Assembly: GCF_964355755.1 (NCBI RefSeq)
Contig: NC_092675.1
Coordinates: 14,275,312-14,339,311 of the forward strand
DNA: 64,000 nt
Source of the DNA: Antedon mediterranea
Lineage: Eukaryota > Echinodermata > Crinoidea > Comatulida > Antedonidae
Reading direction: 5' to 3'
In this document: positions 47,191 to 60,058 of the stretch, in pieces
Layout: the number at the start of each line of letters is the position of its first letter
Numbering within the stretch: position 1 is the first letter of the stretch
Translations under genes and position numbers: made by a program
Notes under the pieces: model-generated
The model's database searches: none
What the model was told of the DNA's origin: nothing
The model's input: only the letters and a program-made list of their open reading frames with translations

Positions 47191-48710
47191 TTAATATCGA
47201 ATTTAAAAACGTTTTAGACCATTTTGAGCATTTAGACAAAACTTTTTCACACAAAACACCAAAGTGCTTAGAATAGCTTCAAATCGCATTTGGAGACGTT
47301 TTAGACCATTTTGTAATTTTCGAAAAAACTTGTTAACATAAAAACACCAAAGTGATTAGAATAGCTTCAAATCGCATTTGGAGACGTTTTAGACCATTTT
47401 GTGATTTTCGAAAAAACTTGTTAACATAAAAACACCAAAGTGCTTAGAATAGCTTCAAATCGCATTTGGAGACGTTTTAGACCAATTTGTGATTTCCGAA
47501 AAAACTTGTCAACATAAAAACACCAAAGTGTTTAGAATAGCTTCAAATCGCATTTGGAGACGTTTTAGACCAATTTGTGATTTTCGCAAAAACTTATCAA
47601 CATAAAAACACCAAAGGGTTTAGAATAGCTTCAAATCGCATTTGGAGACGTTTTAGACCATTTTGTGATTTTCGAAAAAACTTGTTAACATAAAAACACC
47701 AAAGTGCTTAGAATAGCTTCAAATCGCATTTGGAGACGTTTTAGACCCTTTTGTGATTTTCGAAAAAAATTGTTAACATAAAAACACCAAAGTGCTTAGA
47801 ATCACATTATAAACCGTTTTAGACAATTTTGAGCATTTCGATAACACTTTTCACACAAAAACATCAAAGAGCACAAAATAGCTTAATATCGAATTTAAAA
47901 ACGTTTTAGACCATTTTGAGCATTTAGACAAAACTTTTTCACACAAAACACCAAAGTGCTTAGAATAGCTTCAAATCGCATTTGGAGACGTTTTAGACCA
48001 TTTTGTAATTTTCGAAAAAACTTGTTAACATAAAAACACCAAAGTGATTAGAATAGCTTCAAATCGCATTTGGAGACGTTTTAGACCATTTTGTGATTTT
48101 CGAAAAAACTTGTTAACATAAAAACACCAAAGTGCTTAGAATAGCTTCAAATCGCATTTGGAGACGTTTTAGACCAATTTGTGATTTCCGAAAAAACTTG
48201 TCAACATAAAAACACCAAAGTGTTTAGAATAGCTTCAAATCGCATTTGGAGACGTTTTAGACCAATTTGTGATTTTCGCAAAAACTTATCAACATAAAAA
48301 CACCAAAGGGTTTAGAATAGCTTCAAATCGCATTTGGAGACGTTTTAGACCATTTTGTGATTTTCGAAAAAACTTGTTAACATAAAAACACCAAAGTGCT
48401 TAGAATAGCTTCAAATCGCATTTGGAGACGTTTTAGACCAATTTGTGATTTCCGAAAAAACTTGTCAACATAAAAACACCAAAGTGTTTAGAATAGCTTC
48501 AAATCGCATTTGGAGACGTTTTAGACCAATTTGTGATTTTCGCAAAAACTTATCAACATAAAAACACCAAAGGGTTTAGAATAGCTTCAAATCGCATTTG
48601 GAGACGTTTTAGACCATTTTGTGATTTTCGAAAAAACTTGTTAACATAAAAACACCAAAGTGCTTAGAATAGCTTCAAATCGCATTTGGAGACGTTTTAG
48701 ACCCTTTTGT
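47191..48710 (+). repeat. Local satellite duplications, 692 bp and 264 bp
   Basis: The variant TTAATATCGA at 47191 recurs at 47883 and GATTTCCG at 47491 recurs at 48183, so a 692-bp segment is repeated. GATTTCCG then recurs at 48447, a further 264 bp (three 88-bp monomers). This shows stepwise amplification in monomer multiples. Confidence 0.8.
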
Positions 48711-51060
48711 GATTTTCGAAAAAAATTGTTAACATAAAAACACCAAAGTGCTTAGAATCACATTATAAACCGTTTTAGACAATTTTGAGCATTTCGATAA
48801 CACTTTTCACACAAAAACATCAAAGAGCACAAAATAGCTTAATATCGTATTTAAAAATGTTTTAGACCATTTTGAGCATTTAGACAAAACTTTTTCACAC
48901 AAAACACCAAAGTGCTTAGAATAGCTTCAAATCGCATTTGGAGACGTTTTAGACCATTTTGTGATTTTCGAAAAAACTTGTTATGATAAACACACCAAAG
49001 TGCTTAGAATCACATTATAAACCGTTTTAGACCATTTTGAGCATTTCGATAACACTTTTCACACAAAAACATCAAAGAGCACAAAATAGCTTAATATCGT
49101 ATTTAAAAATGTTTTAGACCATTTTGAGCATTTAGACAAAACTTTTTCACACAAAACACCAAAGTGCTTAGAATAGCTTCAAATCGCATTTGGAGACGTT
49201 TTAGACCAATTTGTGATTTTCGAAAAAACTTATCAACATAAAAACACCAAAGGGTTTAGAATAGCTTCAAATCGCATTTGGAGACGTTCTAGACCATTTT
49301 GCGATTTTCGAAAAAACTTGTTAACATAAAAACACCAAAGTGCTTAGAATAGCTTCAAATCGCATTTAGAGACGTTTTAGACCATTTTGTGATTTTCGAA
49401 AAAAATTGTTAACATAAAAACACCAAAGTTCTTAGAATCACATTATAAACCGTTTTAGACCATTTTGAGCATTTCGATGAAACTTGGTTACACAAAAACA
49501 TCAAAGTGCTTAAAATCACATTATAAACCGTTTTAGACAATTTTGAGCATTTCGATAACACTGTTCACACAAAAACATCAAAGAGCACAAAATAGCTTAA
49601 TATCGTATTTAAAAATGTTTTAGACCATTTTGAGCATTTAGACAAAACTTTTTCACACAAAACACCAAAGTGCTTAGAATAGCTTCAAATCGCATTTAGA
49701 GACGTTTTAGACCATTTTGTGATTTTCGAAAAAAATTGTTAACATAAAAACACCAAGGTTCTTAGAATCACATTATAAACCGTTTTAGACCATTTTGAGA
49801 TTTTCGAAAAAACTTAGTTACACAAAAACATCAAAGTGCTTAAAATCACATTATAAACCGTTTTATACCATTTTGAGCATTTCGATAACACTTTTCACAC
49901 AAAAACATCAAAGAGCACAAAATAGCTTAATATCGTATTTAAAAACGTTTTAGACCATTTTGAGCATTTCGACAAAACTTTTTCACACAAGACACCAACG
50001 TGCTTAGAATAGCTTCAAATCGCATTTGGAGACGTTTTAGACCAATTTGTGCATTTCGATGAAACTTGGTTACACAAAAACATCAAAGTGCTTAAAATCA
50101 CATTATAAACCGTTTTAGACCATTTGGAGCATTTCGATAATACTTTTCACACAAAAACATCAAAGAGCACAAAATAGCTTAATATCGTATTTAAAAACGT
50201 TTTAGACCATTTTGAGCATTTAGACAAAACTTTTTAAAACAAAAAACCAAAGTGCTTGGAATAGCTTCAAATCGCATTTGGAGACGTTTTAGACCATTTT
50301 GTGATTTTCGAAAAAACTTGTTAACATAAAAACACCACAGTTCTTAGAATAGCTTCAAATCGCATTTGGAGACGTTTTAGACCATTTTGTGATTTTCGAA
50401 AAAACTTGTTAACATAAAAACACCAAAGTGCTTAGAATAGCGTCAAATCGTATTTGGAGACGTTTTAGACCATATTGTGATTTTCGAAAAAACCTGTTAA
50501 CATAAAAACACCAAAGTGCTTAGAATAGCTTCAAATCGCATTTGGAGACGTTTTAGACCATTTTGTGGTTTTCGAAAAAACTTGTTAACATAAAAACACC
50601 AAAGTGCTTAGAATAGCTTCAAATCGCATTTGGAGACGTTTTAGACCATTTTGTGATTTTCGAAAAAACTTGTTAACATAAAAACACGAAAGTGCTTAGA
50701 ATAGCTTCAAATCGCATTTGGAGACGTTTTAGACCATTTTGTGCATTTCGATGAAACTTGGTTACACAAAAACATCAAAGTGCTGAAAATCACATTATAA
50801 ACCGTTTTAGACCATTTTGAGGATTTCGATAACACTGTTCACACAAAAACATCAAAGAGCACAAACTAGCTTAATATCGTATTTAAAAACGTTTTAGACC
50901 ATTTTGAGCATTTCAACAAAACCTTTTCACACAAAACACCAAAGTGCTTAGAATAATTTCAAATCTCATTTGGAGACGTTTTAGACCAATTTGTGATTTT
51001 CGAAAAAACTTGTCAACAAAAAAACACCAAAGTTTTTAGAATAGCTTCAAATCGCATTTG

Positions 51061-54000
51061 GAGACGTTTTAGACCAATTTGTGATTTTCGCAAAAACTTA
51101 TCAACATAAAAACACCAAAGGGTTTAGAATAGCTTCAAATCGCATTTGGAGACGTTTTAGACCATTTTGTGATTTTCGAAAAAACTTGTTAACATAAAAA
51201 CACCAAAGTGCTTAGAATAGCTTCAAATCGCAATTAGAGACGTTTTAGACCATTTTGTGATTTTCGAAAAAACTTGTTAACATAAAAACACCAAAGTGCT
51301 TAGAATAGCTTCAAATCGCATTTGGAGACGTTTTAGACCATTTTGTGATTTTCGAAAAAACTTGTTAACATAAAAACACCAAAGTGCTTAGATTAGCTTC
51401 AAATCGTATTTGGAGACGTTTTAGACCATTTTGAGATTTTCGAAAAAACTTGGTTACACAAAAACATCAAAGTGCTTAAAATCACATTATAAACCGTTTT
51501 AGACCATTTTGAGAATTTCGATAACACTTTTCACACAAAAACATCAAAGAGCACAAAATAGCTTAATATCGTATTTAAAAACGTTTTAGACCATTTTGAG
51601 CATTTCGACAAAACTTTTTCACACAAAACACCAAAGTGCTTAGAATAGCTTCAAATCGCATTTGGAGACGTTTTAGACCAATTTGTGCATTTCGATGAAA
51701 CTTGGTTACACAAAAACATCAAAGTGCTTAAAATCACATTATAAACCGTTTTAGACCATTTTGAGCATTTCGATAACACTTTTCACACAAAAACATCAAA
51801 GAGCACAAAATAGCTTAATATCGTATTTAAAAACGTTTTAGACCATTTTGAGCATTTAGACAAAACTTTTTCACACAAAACACCAAAGTGCTTAGAATAG
51901 CTTCAAATCGCATTTGGAGACGTTTTAGACCATTTTGTGATTTTCGAAAAAACTTGTTAACATAAAAACACCAAAGTTCTTAGAATAGCTTCAAATCGCA
52001 TTTGGAGACGTTTTAGACCATTTTGTGCATTTCGATGAAACTTGGTTACACAAAAACATCAAAGTGCTTAAAATCACATTATAAATCGTTTTAGACCATT
52101 TTGAGCATTTCGACAAAACTTTTTCACACAAAATACCAAAGTGCTTAGAATAGCTTCAAATTGCATTTGGAGACGTTTTAGACCAATTTGTGCATTTCGA
52201 TGAAACTTGGTTACACAAAAACATCAAAGTGCTTAAAATCACATTATAAACCGTTTTAGACCATTTTGAGCATTTCGATAACACTTTTCACACAAAAACA
52301 TCAAAGAGCACAAAATAGCTTAATATCGTATTTAAAAACGTTTTAGACCATTTTGAGCATTTAGACAAAACTTTTTCACACAAAACACCAAAGTGCTTAG
52401 AATAGCTTCAAATCGCATTTGGAGACGTTTTAGACCATTTTGTGATTTTCGAAAAAACTTGTTAACATAAAAACACCAAAGTTCTTAGAATAGCTTCAAA
52501 TCGCATTTGGAGACGTTTTAGACCATTTTGTGCATTTCGATGAAACTTGGTTACACAAAAACATCAAAGTGCTTAAAATCACATTATAAATCGTTTTAGA
52601 CCATTTTGAGCATTTCGACAAAACTTTTTCACACAAAATACCAAAGTGCTTAGAATAGCTTCAAATTGCATTTGGAGACGTTTTAGACCATTTTGTGATT
52701 TTCGAAAAAACTTGTTAACATAAAAACACCAAAGTGCTTAGAATAGCTTCAAATCGCATTTGGAGACGTTTTAGACCATTTTGTGATTTTCGAAAAAACT
52801 TGTTAACATAAAAACACCAAAGTGCTTAGAATAGCTTCAAATCGCATTTGGAGACGTTTTAGACCATTTTCTGCATTTCGAAGAAACTTGGTAACACAAA
52901 AACATCAAAGTGCTTAAAATCACATTATAAATCGTTTTAGACCATTTTGAGCATTTCGACAAAACTTTTTCACACAAAAACATCAAAGAGCACAGAATAG
53001 CTTAATATCGTATTTAAAAACGTTTTAGACCATTTTGAGCATTTCGACAAAACTTTTTCACACAAAACACCAAAGTGGAGACGTTTTAGACCATTTTTGT
53101 GATTTTCGAAAAAACTTGTTAACATAAAAACACTAAAGTGCTTAGAATAGCTTCAAATCGCATTTGGAGAGGTTTTAGACCAATTTGTGCATTTCGATGA
53201 AACTTGGTTACACAAAAACATCAAAGTGCTTAAAATCACATTATAAACCGTTTTAGACCATTTTGAGCATTTCGATAACACTTTTCACACAAAAACATCA
53301 AAGAGCACAAAATAGCTTAATATCGTATTTAAAAACGTTTTAGACCATTTTGAGCATTTAGACAAAACTTTTTCACACAAAACACCAAAGTGCTTAGAAT
53401 AGCTTCAAATCGCATTTGGAGACGTTTTAGACCAATTTGTGCATTTCGATGAAACTTGATTACACAAAAACATCAAAGTACTTAAAATCACATTATAAAC
53501 CGTTTTAGACCATTTTGAGCATTTCGATAACACTTTTCACACAAAAACATCAAAGAGCACAAAATAGCTTAATATCGTATTTAAAAACGTTTTAGACCAT
53601 TTTGAGCATTTAGACAAAACTTTTTCACACAAAACACCAAAGTGCTTAGAATAGCTTCAAATCGCATTTGGAGACGTTTTAGACCAATTTGTGATTTTCG
53701 CAAAAACTTATCAACATAAAAACACCAAAGGGTTTAGAATAGCTTCAAATCGCATTTGGAGACGTTTTAGACCATTTTGTGATTTTCGAAAAAACTTGTT
53801 AACATAAAAACACCAAAGTGCTTAGAATAGCTTCAAATCGCAATTGGAGACGTTTTAGACCATTTTGTGATTTTCGAAAAAACTTGTTAACATAAAAACA
53901 CCAAAGTGCTTAGAATAGCTTCAAATCGCATTTGGAGACGTTTTAGACCATTTTGTGATTTTCGAAAAAACTTGTTAACATAAAAACACCAAAGTGCTTA

Positions 54001-55500
54001 GATTAGCTTCAAATCGTATTTGGAGACGTTTTAGACCATTTTGAGATTTTCGAAAAAACTTGGTTACACAAAAACATCAAAGTGCTTAAAATCACATTAT
54101 AAACCGTTTTAGACCATTTTGAGAATTTCGATAACACTTTTCACACAAAAACATCAAAGAGCACAAAATAGCTTAATATCGTATTTAAAAACGTTTTAGA
54201 CCATTTTGAGCATTTCGACAAAACTTTTTCACACAAAACACCAAAGTGCTTAGAATAGCTTCAAATCGCATTTGGAGACGTTTTAGACCAATTTGTGCAT
54301 TTCGATGAAACTTGGTTACACAAAAACATCAAAGTGCTTAAAATCACATTATAAACCGTTTTAGACCATTTTGAGCATTTCGATAACACTTTTCACACAA
54401 AAACATCAAAGAGCACAAAATAGCTTAATATCGTATTTAAAAACGTTTTAGACCATTTTGAGCATTTAGACAAAACTTTTTCACACAAAACACCAAAGTG
54501 CTTAGAATAGCTTCAAATTGCATTTGGAGACGTTTTAGACCATTTTGTGATTTTCGAAAAAACTTGTTAACATAAAAACACCAAAGTGCTTAGAATAGCT
54601 TCAAATCGCATTTGGAGACGTTTTAGACCATTTTGTGATTTTCGAAAAAACTTGTTAACATAAAAACACCAAAGTGCTTAGAATAGCTTCAAATCGCATT
54701 TGGAGACGTTTTAGACCATTTTCTGCATTTCGAAGAAACTTGGTAACACAAAAACATCAAAGTGCTTAAAATCACATTATAAATCGTTTTAGACCATTTT
54801 GAGCATTTCGACAAAACTTTTTCACACAAAAACATCAAAGAGCACAGAATAGCTTAATATCGTATTTAAAAACGTTTTAGACCATTTCGACAAAACTTTT
54901 TCACACAAAACACCAAAGTGGAGACGTTTTAGACCATTTTTGTGATTTTCGAAAAAACTTGTTAACATAAAAACACTAAAGTGCTTAGAATAGCTTCAAA
55001 TCGCATTTGGAGAGGTTTTAGACCAATTTGTGCATTTCGATGAAACTTGGTTACACAAAAACATCAAAGTGCTTAAAATCACATTATAAACCGTTTTAGA
55101 CCATTTTGAGCATTTCGATAACACTTTTCACACAAAAACATCAAAGAGCACAAAATAGCTTAATATCGTATTTAAAAACGTTTTAGACCATTTTGAGCAT
55201 TTAGACAAAACTTTTTCACACAAAACACCAAAGTGCTTAGAATAGCTTCAAATCGCATTTGGAGACGTTTTAGACCAATTTGTGCATTTTGATGAAACTT
55301 GATTACACAAAAACATCAAAGTACTTAAAATCACATTATAAACCGTTTTAGACCATTTTGAGCATTTCGATAACACTTTTCACACAAAAACATCAAAGAG
55401 CACAAAATAGCTTAATATCGTATTTAAAAACGTTTTAGACCATTTTGAGCATTTAGACAAAACTTTTTCACACAAAACACCAAAGTGCTTAGAATAGCTT
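51061..55500 (+). repeat. Second higher-order repeat, ~2.6 kb, unequal copies
   Basis: Rare variants match at +2610 (CAAAAACTTA at 51091 and 53701, GATTAGCTTC at 51391 and 54001, GAGAATTTCG at 51511 and 54121). They then match at about +1852 (CTGCATTTCG at 52871 and 54723) and about +1843 (CAAAGTGGAG at 53071 and 54914, after a 9-bp deletion). The second copy therefore lacks about 758 bp of the first. In copy 1, TTGCATTTGG recurs at 505 bp (52161, 52666), within the extra part. Confidence 0.8.
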
Positions 55501-56072
55501 CAAATCGCATTTGGAGACGTTTTAGACCAATTTGTGCATTTCGATGAAACTTGATTACACAAAAACATCAAAGTGCTTAAAATCACATTATAAACCGTTT
55601 TAGACCATTTTGAGCATTTCGATAACACTTTTCACACAAAAACATCAAAGAGCACAAAATAGCTTAATATCGTATTTAAAAACGTTTTAGACCATTTTGA
55701 GCATTTAGACAAAACTGTTTCACACAAAACACCAAAGTGCTTAGAATAGCTTCAAATCGCATTTGGAAACGTTTTAGAACATTTTGTGATTTTCGAAAAA
55801 ACTTGTTAACATAAAAACACCAAAGTGCTTAGAATAGCTTCAAATCGCATTTGGAGACGTTTTAGACCATTTTGTGATTTTCGAAAAAACTTGTTAACAT
55901 AAAAACACCAAAGTGCTTAGAATAGCGTCAAATCGTATTTGGAGACGTTTTAGACCATTTTGTGAATTTTGAAAAAACTTGTTAACATAAAAACACCAAA
56001 GTGCTTAGAATAGCTTCAAATCGCATTTGGAGACGTTTTAGACCATTTTGTGGTTTTCGAAAAAACTTGTTA

Positions 56073-56667
56073 TAATTTTTATTTATTTATTACCATCTTT
56101 ACTGAGGGTAGCCTATCCAGTTACAAATAGAACTGATCAGATTGATTCTATTTGATCAGACTGATTTTTAACATTTAAATACAATTTACATATATAATAC
56201 TTAATTTATTAATTCAGAGAATAAAAACCAACGCATTTACTAATTATTTATTAAAACACCCTCATATTAATAAAAAATATATTAATATTCATGAATATTA
56301 AAACATCTCATTACTTTTTCTTTGGACTGAGATCACTAAACAAATTAATTTATTCATTTGTTCATAAATAATACCATTTTAATTATTAAATATTCATAAA
56401 ACTACCCCCTCATACCTAATTAATTAATTCATTTATTTATAAAAAATACAATTTAATTATTCATAAAAACTACCCTTCATAATTAATTGATTTATTCATT
56501 TATTCATAATAATACCTTTTAAAATATTAATTATTCATAAAACTACCCCTCATAATTAATTAATTTATTAATTTATTCATAAATAATACCCTTTAAAATA
56601 TTTATTATTCATAAATAGTACTGTCATAATTAATATATTAATATTCATTAATTAATTTATGAATTAT
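56073..56667. repeat. AT-rich segment with ~70-bp tandem repeats
   Basis: Left end of insert 3. After a short unique start (containing TACTGAGGGTAGCCTATCCA), the sequence from about 56380 to 56640 is three or more degenerate copies of a ~70-bp unit. The unit contains TATTCATAAAACTACCC, then CATAATTAATTAATTTATT. It lies directly downstream of the decayed transposase-like gene and apparently replaced its 3' end. No coding potential. Confidence 0.8.
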
Positions 56668-59600
56668 TCATTGGACTGAACGGGGTACTATACTACTTGT
56701 TTCTAACCTTTGAATTTTCTGGAGGTTGAGATAACCAGACTTCAGATAATTAGAATGTCCAGCTGCAGCAAATATTGGCAAACAATCATTCATAGCACGA
56801 ATATGCATTTTCCATGACCCAGTTCGATCTGCTTTGATGAGTTCTCGTGCAACCTCTAACATTTGGTAAGTTAGCCATAGTTTGCTAGTTTTAGAATTGT
56901 TGGCTAGTTCAATTTTTTTAGCAGCCATCTCTTGGACTGATGTGATCATACTGTCCGATGTGGTCGAGTCAATTTCACTATTCTTAAATGCAGTGTAATC
57001 TCTTTCAAGTGACTTTACAATAGTATCAAAGCCCGGCTGAACGTCTTTTATTTTGGCTGAAATCTGTTGGGCAAGACACTGACTAACAAGAAGATGCCCA
57101 CGAAATGCACGATTTACCGCTTTCCCATTCATCATATGTACCACTGCGTTTTCACCATATACTGTTCCAAGGATGTTTTTTAGTCCTCTTCATTCCATTA
57201 ATGTTCCTATCACCCCCCAATAAATTCATGAATGTGTGGAAACTTCCTAGTAACAATACGACATCTCTAATAGGACTACTTTCAGGAACCTCATTTATTA
57301 TCTCGGATGCTTTCCAGAAAAGTGGTTGATCAAATGTGACAACTGCTGGAACGTTGTGCTGAAATGCAAGATTGGAAAGATATTCCAACGTAGAAAAAAT
57401 GCAAGTTTTGTCACCAGAGTACATGTCAAGCATCGGAAGAAATACTACTGATGACTGTCCAGGATGGTACGAATTATTGAGGAGTACATGCATCATTCCT
57501 TGCCAGCCTGGTACTGGCCGATTAAAGTTAAATGATAACTCCCACATTATGTCAATGTCGTGGCCGACACTAGGTAGAACAGGTAATGGTTGAAATTCTA
57601 TCATACGACGTGTGGTTTTTCCAAAGGGGTATTCCAAGATGTCCACTTTTGATTTCTCAACGATGCTTAATTCAGATAACTTTCGTCGTAGAAGTGTCTG
57701 AGTAACCTCTTTTCCCGGAGTTACAGCTGCTATCATGCCCATGCCATGGAATGTACCCTTTCCATCTAGTGACACGATGTTATGGTCAACGTTATCAGCT
57801 GCAAACATTAACTTTCCATCTGGTTGGTAAACAGTACCTAAAACATCAGAAGCTACTGAAGAAGCAGCGTTTTCTTCAAATCGTTGCACTTCTGAGTATG
57901 AAGAACAATATCCCATGGGAGAAAGGATGTCTATCAAAAACCTAGATCGAAAATGATGATGGATTTGTACAGCAAGCCCGATTTGTAATGGTGCTATCAC
58001 AGTCCTTGGACGCACTGCTTGAATTATTGCTTGCCCTATACTTGCTTCTTTCCGACGTGTGTCCTTTCCAACTATAAGATTCTGAAGCATGCATTCGGAA
58101 TGTACTCCAAAGCAGATTCTAGTTTAATGTCTTTAGTGTTTGGATATGTGTCGTTTAAAGGTGTTATATGACTTTTTATGTCATTTTTTATGAATTTGGC
58201 AGCAGTTTCTATTATTGCTCTCTTATGAGCTTCCTCATCATCCTTATCAGGCATGTTGAAGTAATCACGCAATATTGTGGAAGTCTTTGCTCTAAATGTA
58301 ACAATATCATGCAGTCCTTCACCAACAGCAATGATTAAAGAATCGCCATATTGTTCCAAAAGTTTTGACTTCAAATACTGATTGCCGTATGGAGGGGAAT
58401 CGGAATCTTGTAGATATTCCTTCATCTTATTTGTCAGGTCAGTTACAGTCAGTTGTTCTTCATCATTCTCTTCCAGATAGTTGCTCATTTTCCAAAACGC
58501 TTGGTCCTGGTCAGTGTCCTTCGGACGTCCAACTTTCAATCGCTTGCAACTACTATACCCTGCTTCGTGGTGAATAGGCACATTTCGGCCAGTGCGAAAA
58601 TGTACATCACACGAATGGTGATACAGGGAGCACGCAGCATGAAGATTTCCATTGAAATACTCAATACGTCCCTGTACACTTAAAGCTCATTCATCACATC
58701 GTGATTTACAGTGTGTTAATATTTTCTTCACAAAGTTACAAGTTCTAACACAGCTATAGTCATCATAGTCAGCACACCGTTTGTTTATAACAACTGTTTT
58801 AGCACAGAATAAGCAGTCTGTTTTGTTATCAAAGAGCCCAGTTGGAAGGCGTGTAGCTCTTTAGGCAGATGAAGTAGAATCATATTTGGTTCTAATATGT
58901 CTCTCAATGTATTTTCTGTTAAGATAATTCATACGACAAGACTTGTGTACCGTAGTTCCAGGTGATACAATAATGTTTTCACCTCTCTTAAAACTTGCAT
59001 TATTAATGCCTTCAGCTCCTTTTGTACCAATCTTGACTAAATTTCCAGATACTAATCCTTCCTGACAAAGTGGACAATATTCTTGATTTTCACCACTCAT
59101 TTTAAAGTCCTGAAATTCATAATTTTTTATATCTTTAAAAAAAAAAAAAAAATCTGAAATATGCGCAATCAATCTTTATTAAATTTAATCACAGAACATC
59201 ACTTATTTAGGCCTATTCTATTCACAAACATACTTTTTACATTTTTGAAACTTTTTTTTATATTGCTAACTGTATGTAATTCTCCCGGAGATGGGAAATT
59301 ACTAAAGGAGCCTAGCTTCAGGGCCTAGTTCATCAAAATACTACTATTTTCAGTAATCATATGTCATTAACTAGCCAATGACTTTTGAAAAACATGAAAA
59401 TAATAATTAAAATCTTAAGATTTATTGAAAAATTTTTTAATTACATTCACTCTAACGTTTTCTGAAAACTAGACCTATCGTTGCTATGCAATAAAAACGA
59501 TTTAAGCCCCTTGTATGTGTATATACATATAGCTATGCCGTGAGCCTAGCTTTTCGGCCTAGATTTTTGAAAGATTTTAAATAATAAATAAATTTTTATT

Positions 59601-60022
59601 AAACTCACATTAATATATATATTTTTGTTGTTGTTATAAAAAATAAAAAACCTCTTGTTGGTTGATTTATAGCTGTTTGATTTCAACGTTTTTCCTAAGA
59701 TTTTCAAGCTTCCCGCGCATCAAACTTTTTCAAAACTTTCTACAGTTGGCCTATGATATGCAAATTATGATAGCAACTAGGTTCAAATGTCAGAAATGCT
59801 ATTTTCAATACTTATTACATTATAACATAGCAATGTGCACCTATACTTACTAATTTTGTTGGTTACGGAATTATGATATAACTGGTCAAAAAGGCTTTTC
59901 CAGTCATTTATCACCACATTTTTAACATACTGTAGGAACATACATACTGACACTTTGACACTAACATCAAATCTCTGACCAGTAGTTTCGGAAATATAAC
60001 ATTTTCGTGCCATAAGTGTCAA
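56668..60022 (-). pseudogene. Decayed transposase-like gene of unassigned family
   Basis: Proposed exon 1: 60013 (or 60022) to 59851, donor A|GTAAGTAT. Exon 2 starts at 59132 after an unusually long T-tract and AAAG; this joins in frame. Exon 2 has a Cys/His-rich N-terminus (CPLC, VHKSC, CLFC and further Cys). It then encodes VQGRIEYFNGNLHAAC, GRPKD, and a core with AADNVDHNIVSLDGKGTFHG, VVTFDQPLFWKA and LGSFHTFMNLLGG. Lesions: in-frame TAA (58861-58863), in-frame TGA (58687-58689), frame change at about 58075-58090, frame change in the A6 run near 57178, and an early C-terminal end at 56668. I remember this protein type as a multicopy, repeat-encoded family in many invertebrates but cannot name it. 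The conserved acidic residues (DNVDHN, TFDQP) suggest a DDE-type enzyme; that is inference. Confidence 0.65.
59173..59850. other. Candidate intron and non-coding DNA of insert 3
   Basis: AT-rich sequence between the proposed first and second exons of the transposase-like gene, with two CCTAGCTT-type words and a T/A-rich tract. No other gene is supported. Confidence 0.5.
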
Positions 60023-60058
60023 AGGTCAAAACCTCGCGTTTTCGATTAATTTCAACAA
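59920..60058 (-). repeat. Proximal copy of a ~155-bp promoter/first-exon-like unit
   Basis: This unit shares TTTGACACYAAYATCAAATCTCT and TGTCAAAGGTCAAAA with the tandem units at 62910-63340 on the same strand. The ends (CAACAA here, AGTGTTC there) rejoin to match the inner unit boundary if the Helitron at 60059-62909 is removed. On the minus strand it contains a direct-repeat-1-like nuclear-receptor motif followed by the ATG of the transposase-like gene. Confidence 0.75.

Larger units (their letters stand above)
44051..56072 (+). repeat. Satellite array, block 3
   Basis: Same family and orientation as blocks 1 and 2. It resumes in the C-type monomer split by insert 2 and breaks off in an A-type monomer after AAAACTTGTTA. 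It is richer than block 1 in A monomers of the CCAATTTGTGATTTCCG and TCGCAAAAACTTATCAAC subtypes, so it evolved partly independently. Several internal duplications are resolved separately. The minus-strand frame at 46192-46398 is repeat read-through. Confidence 0.97.
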
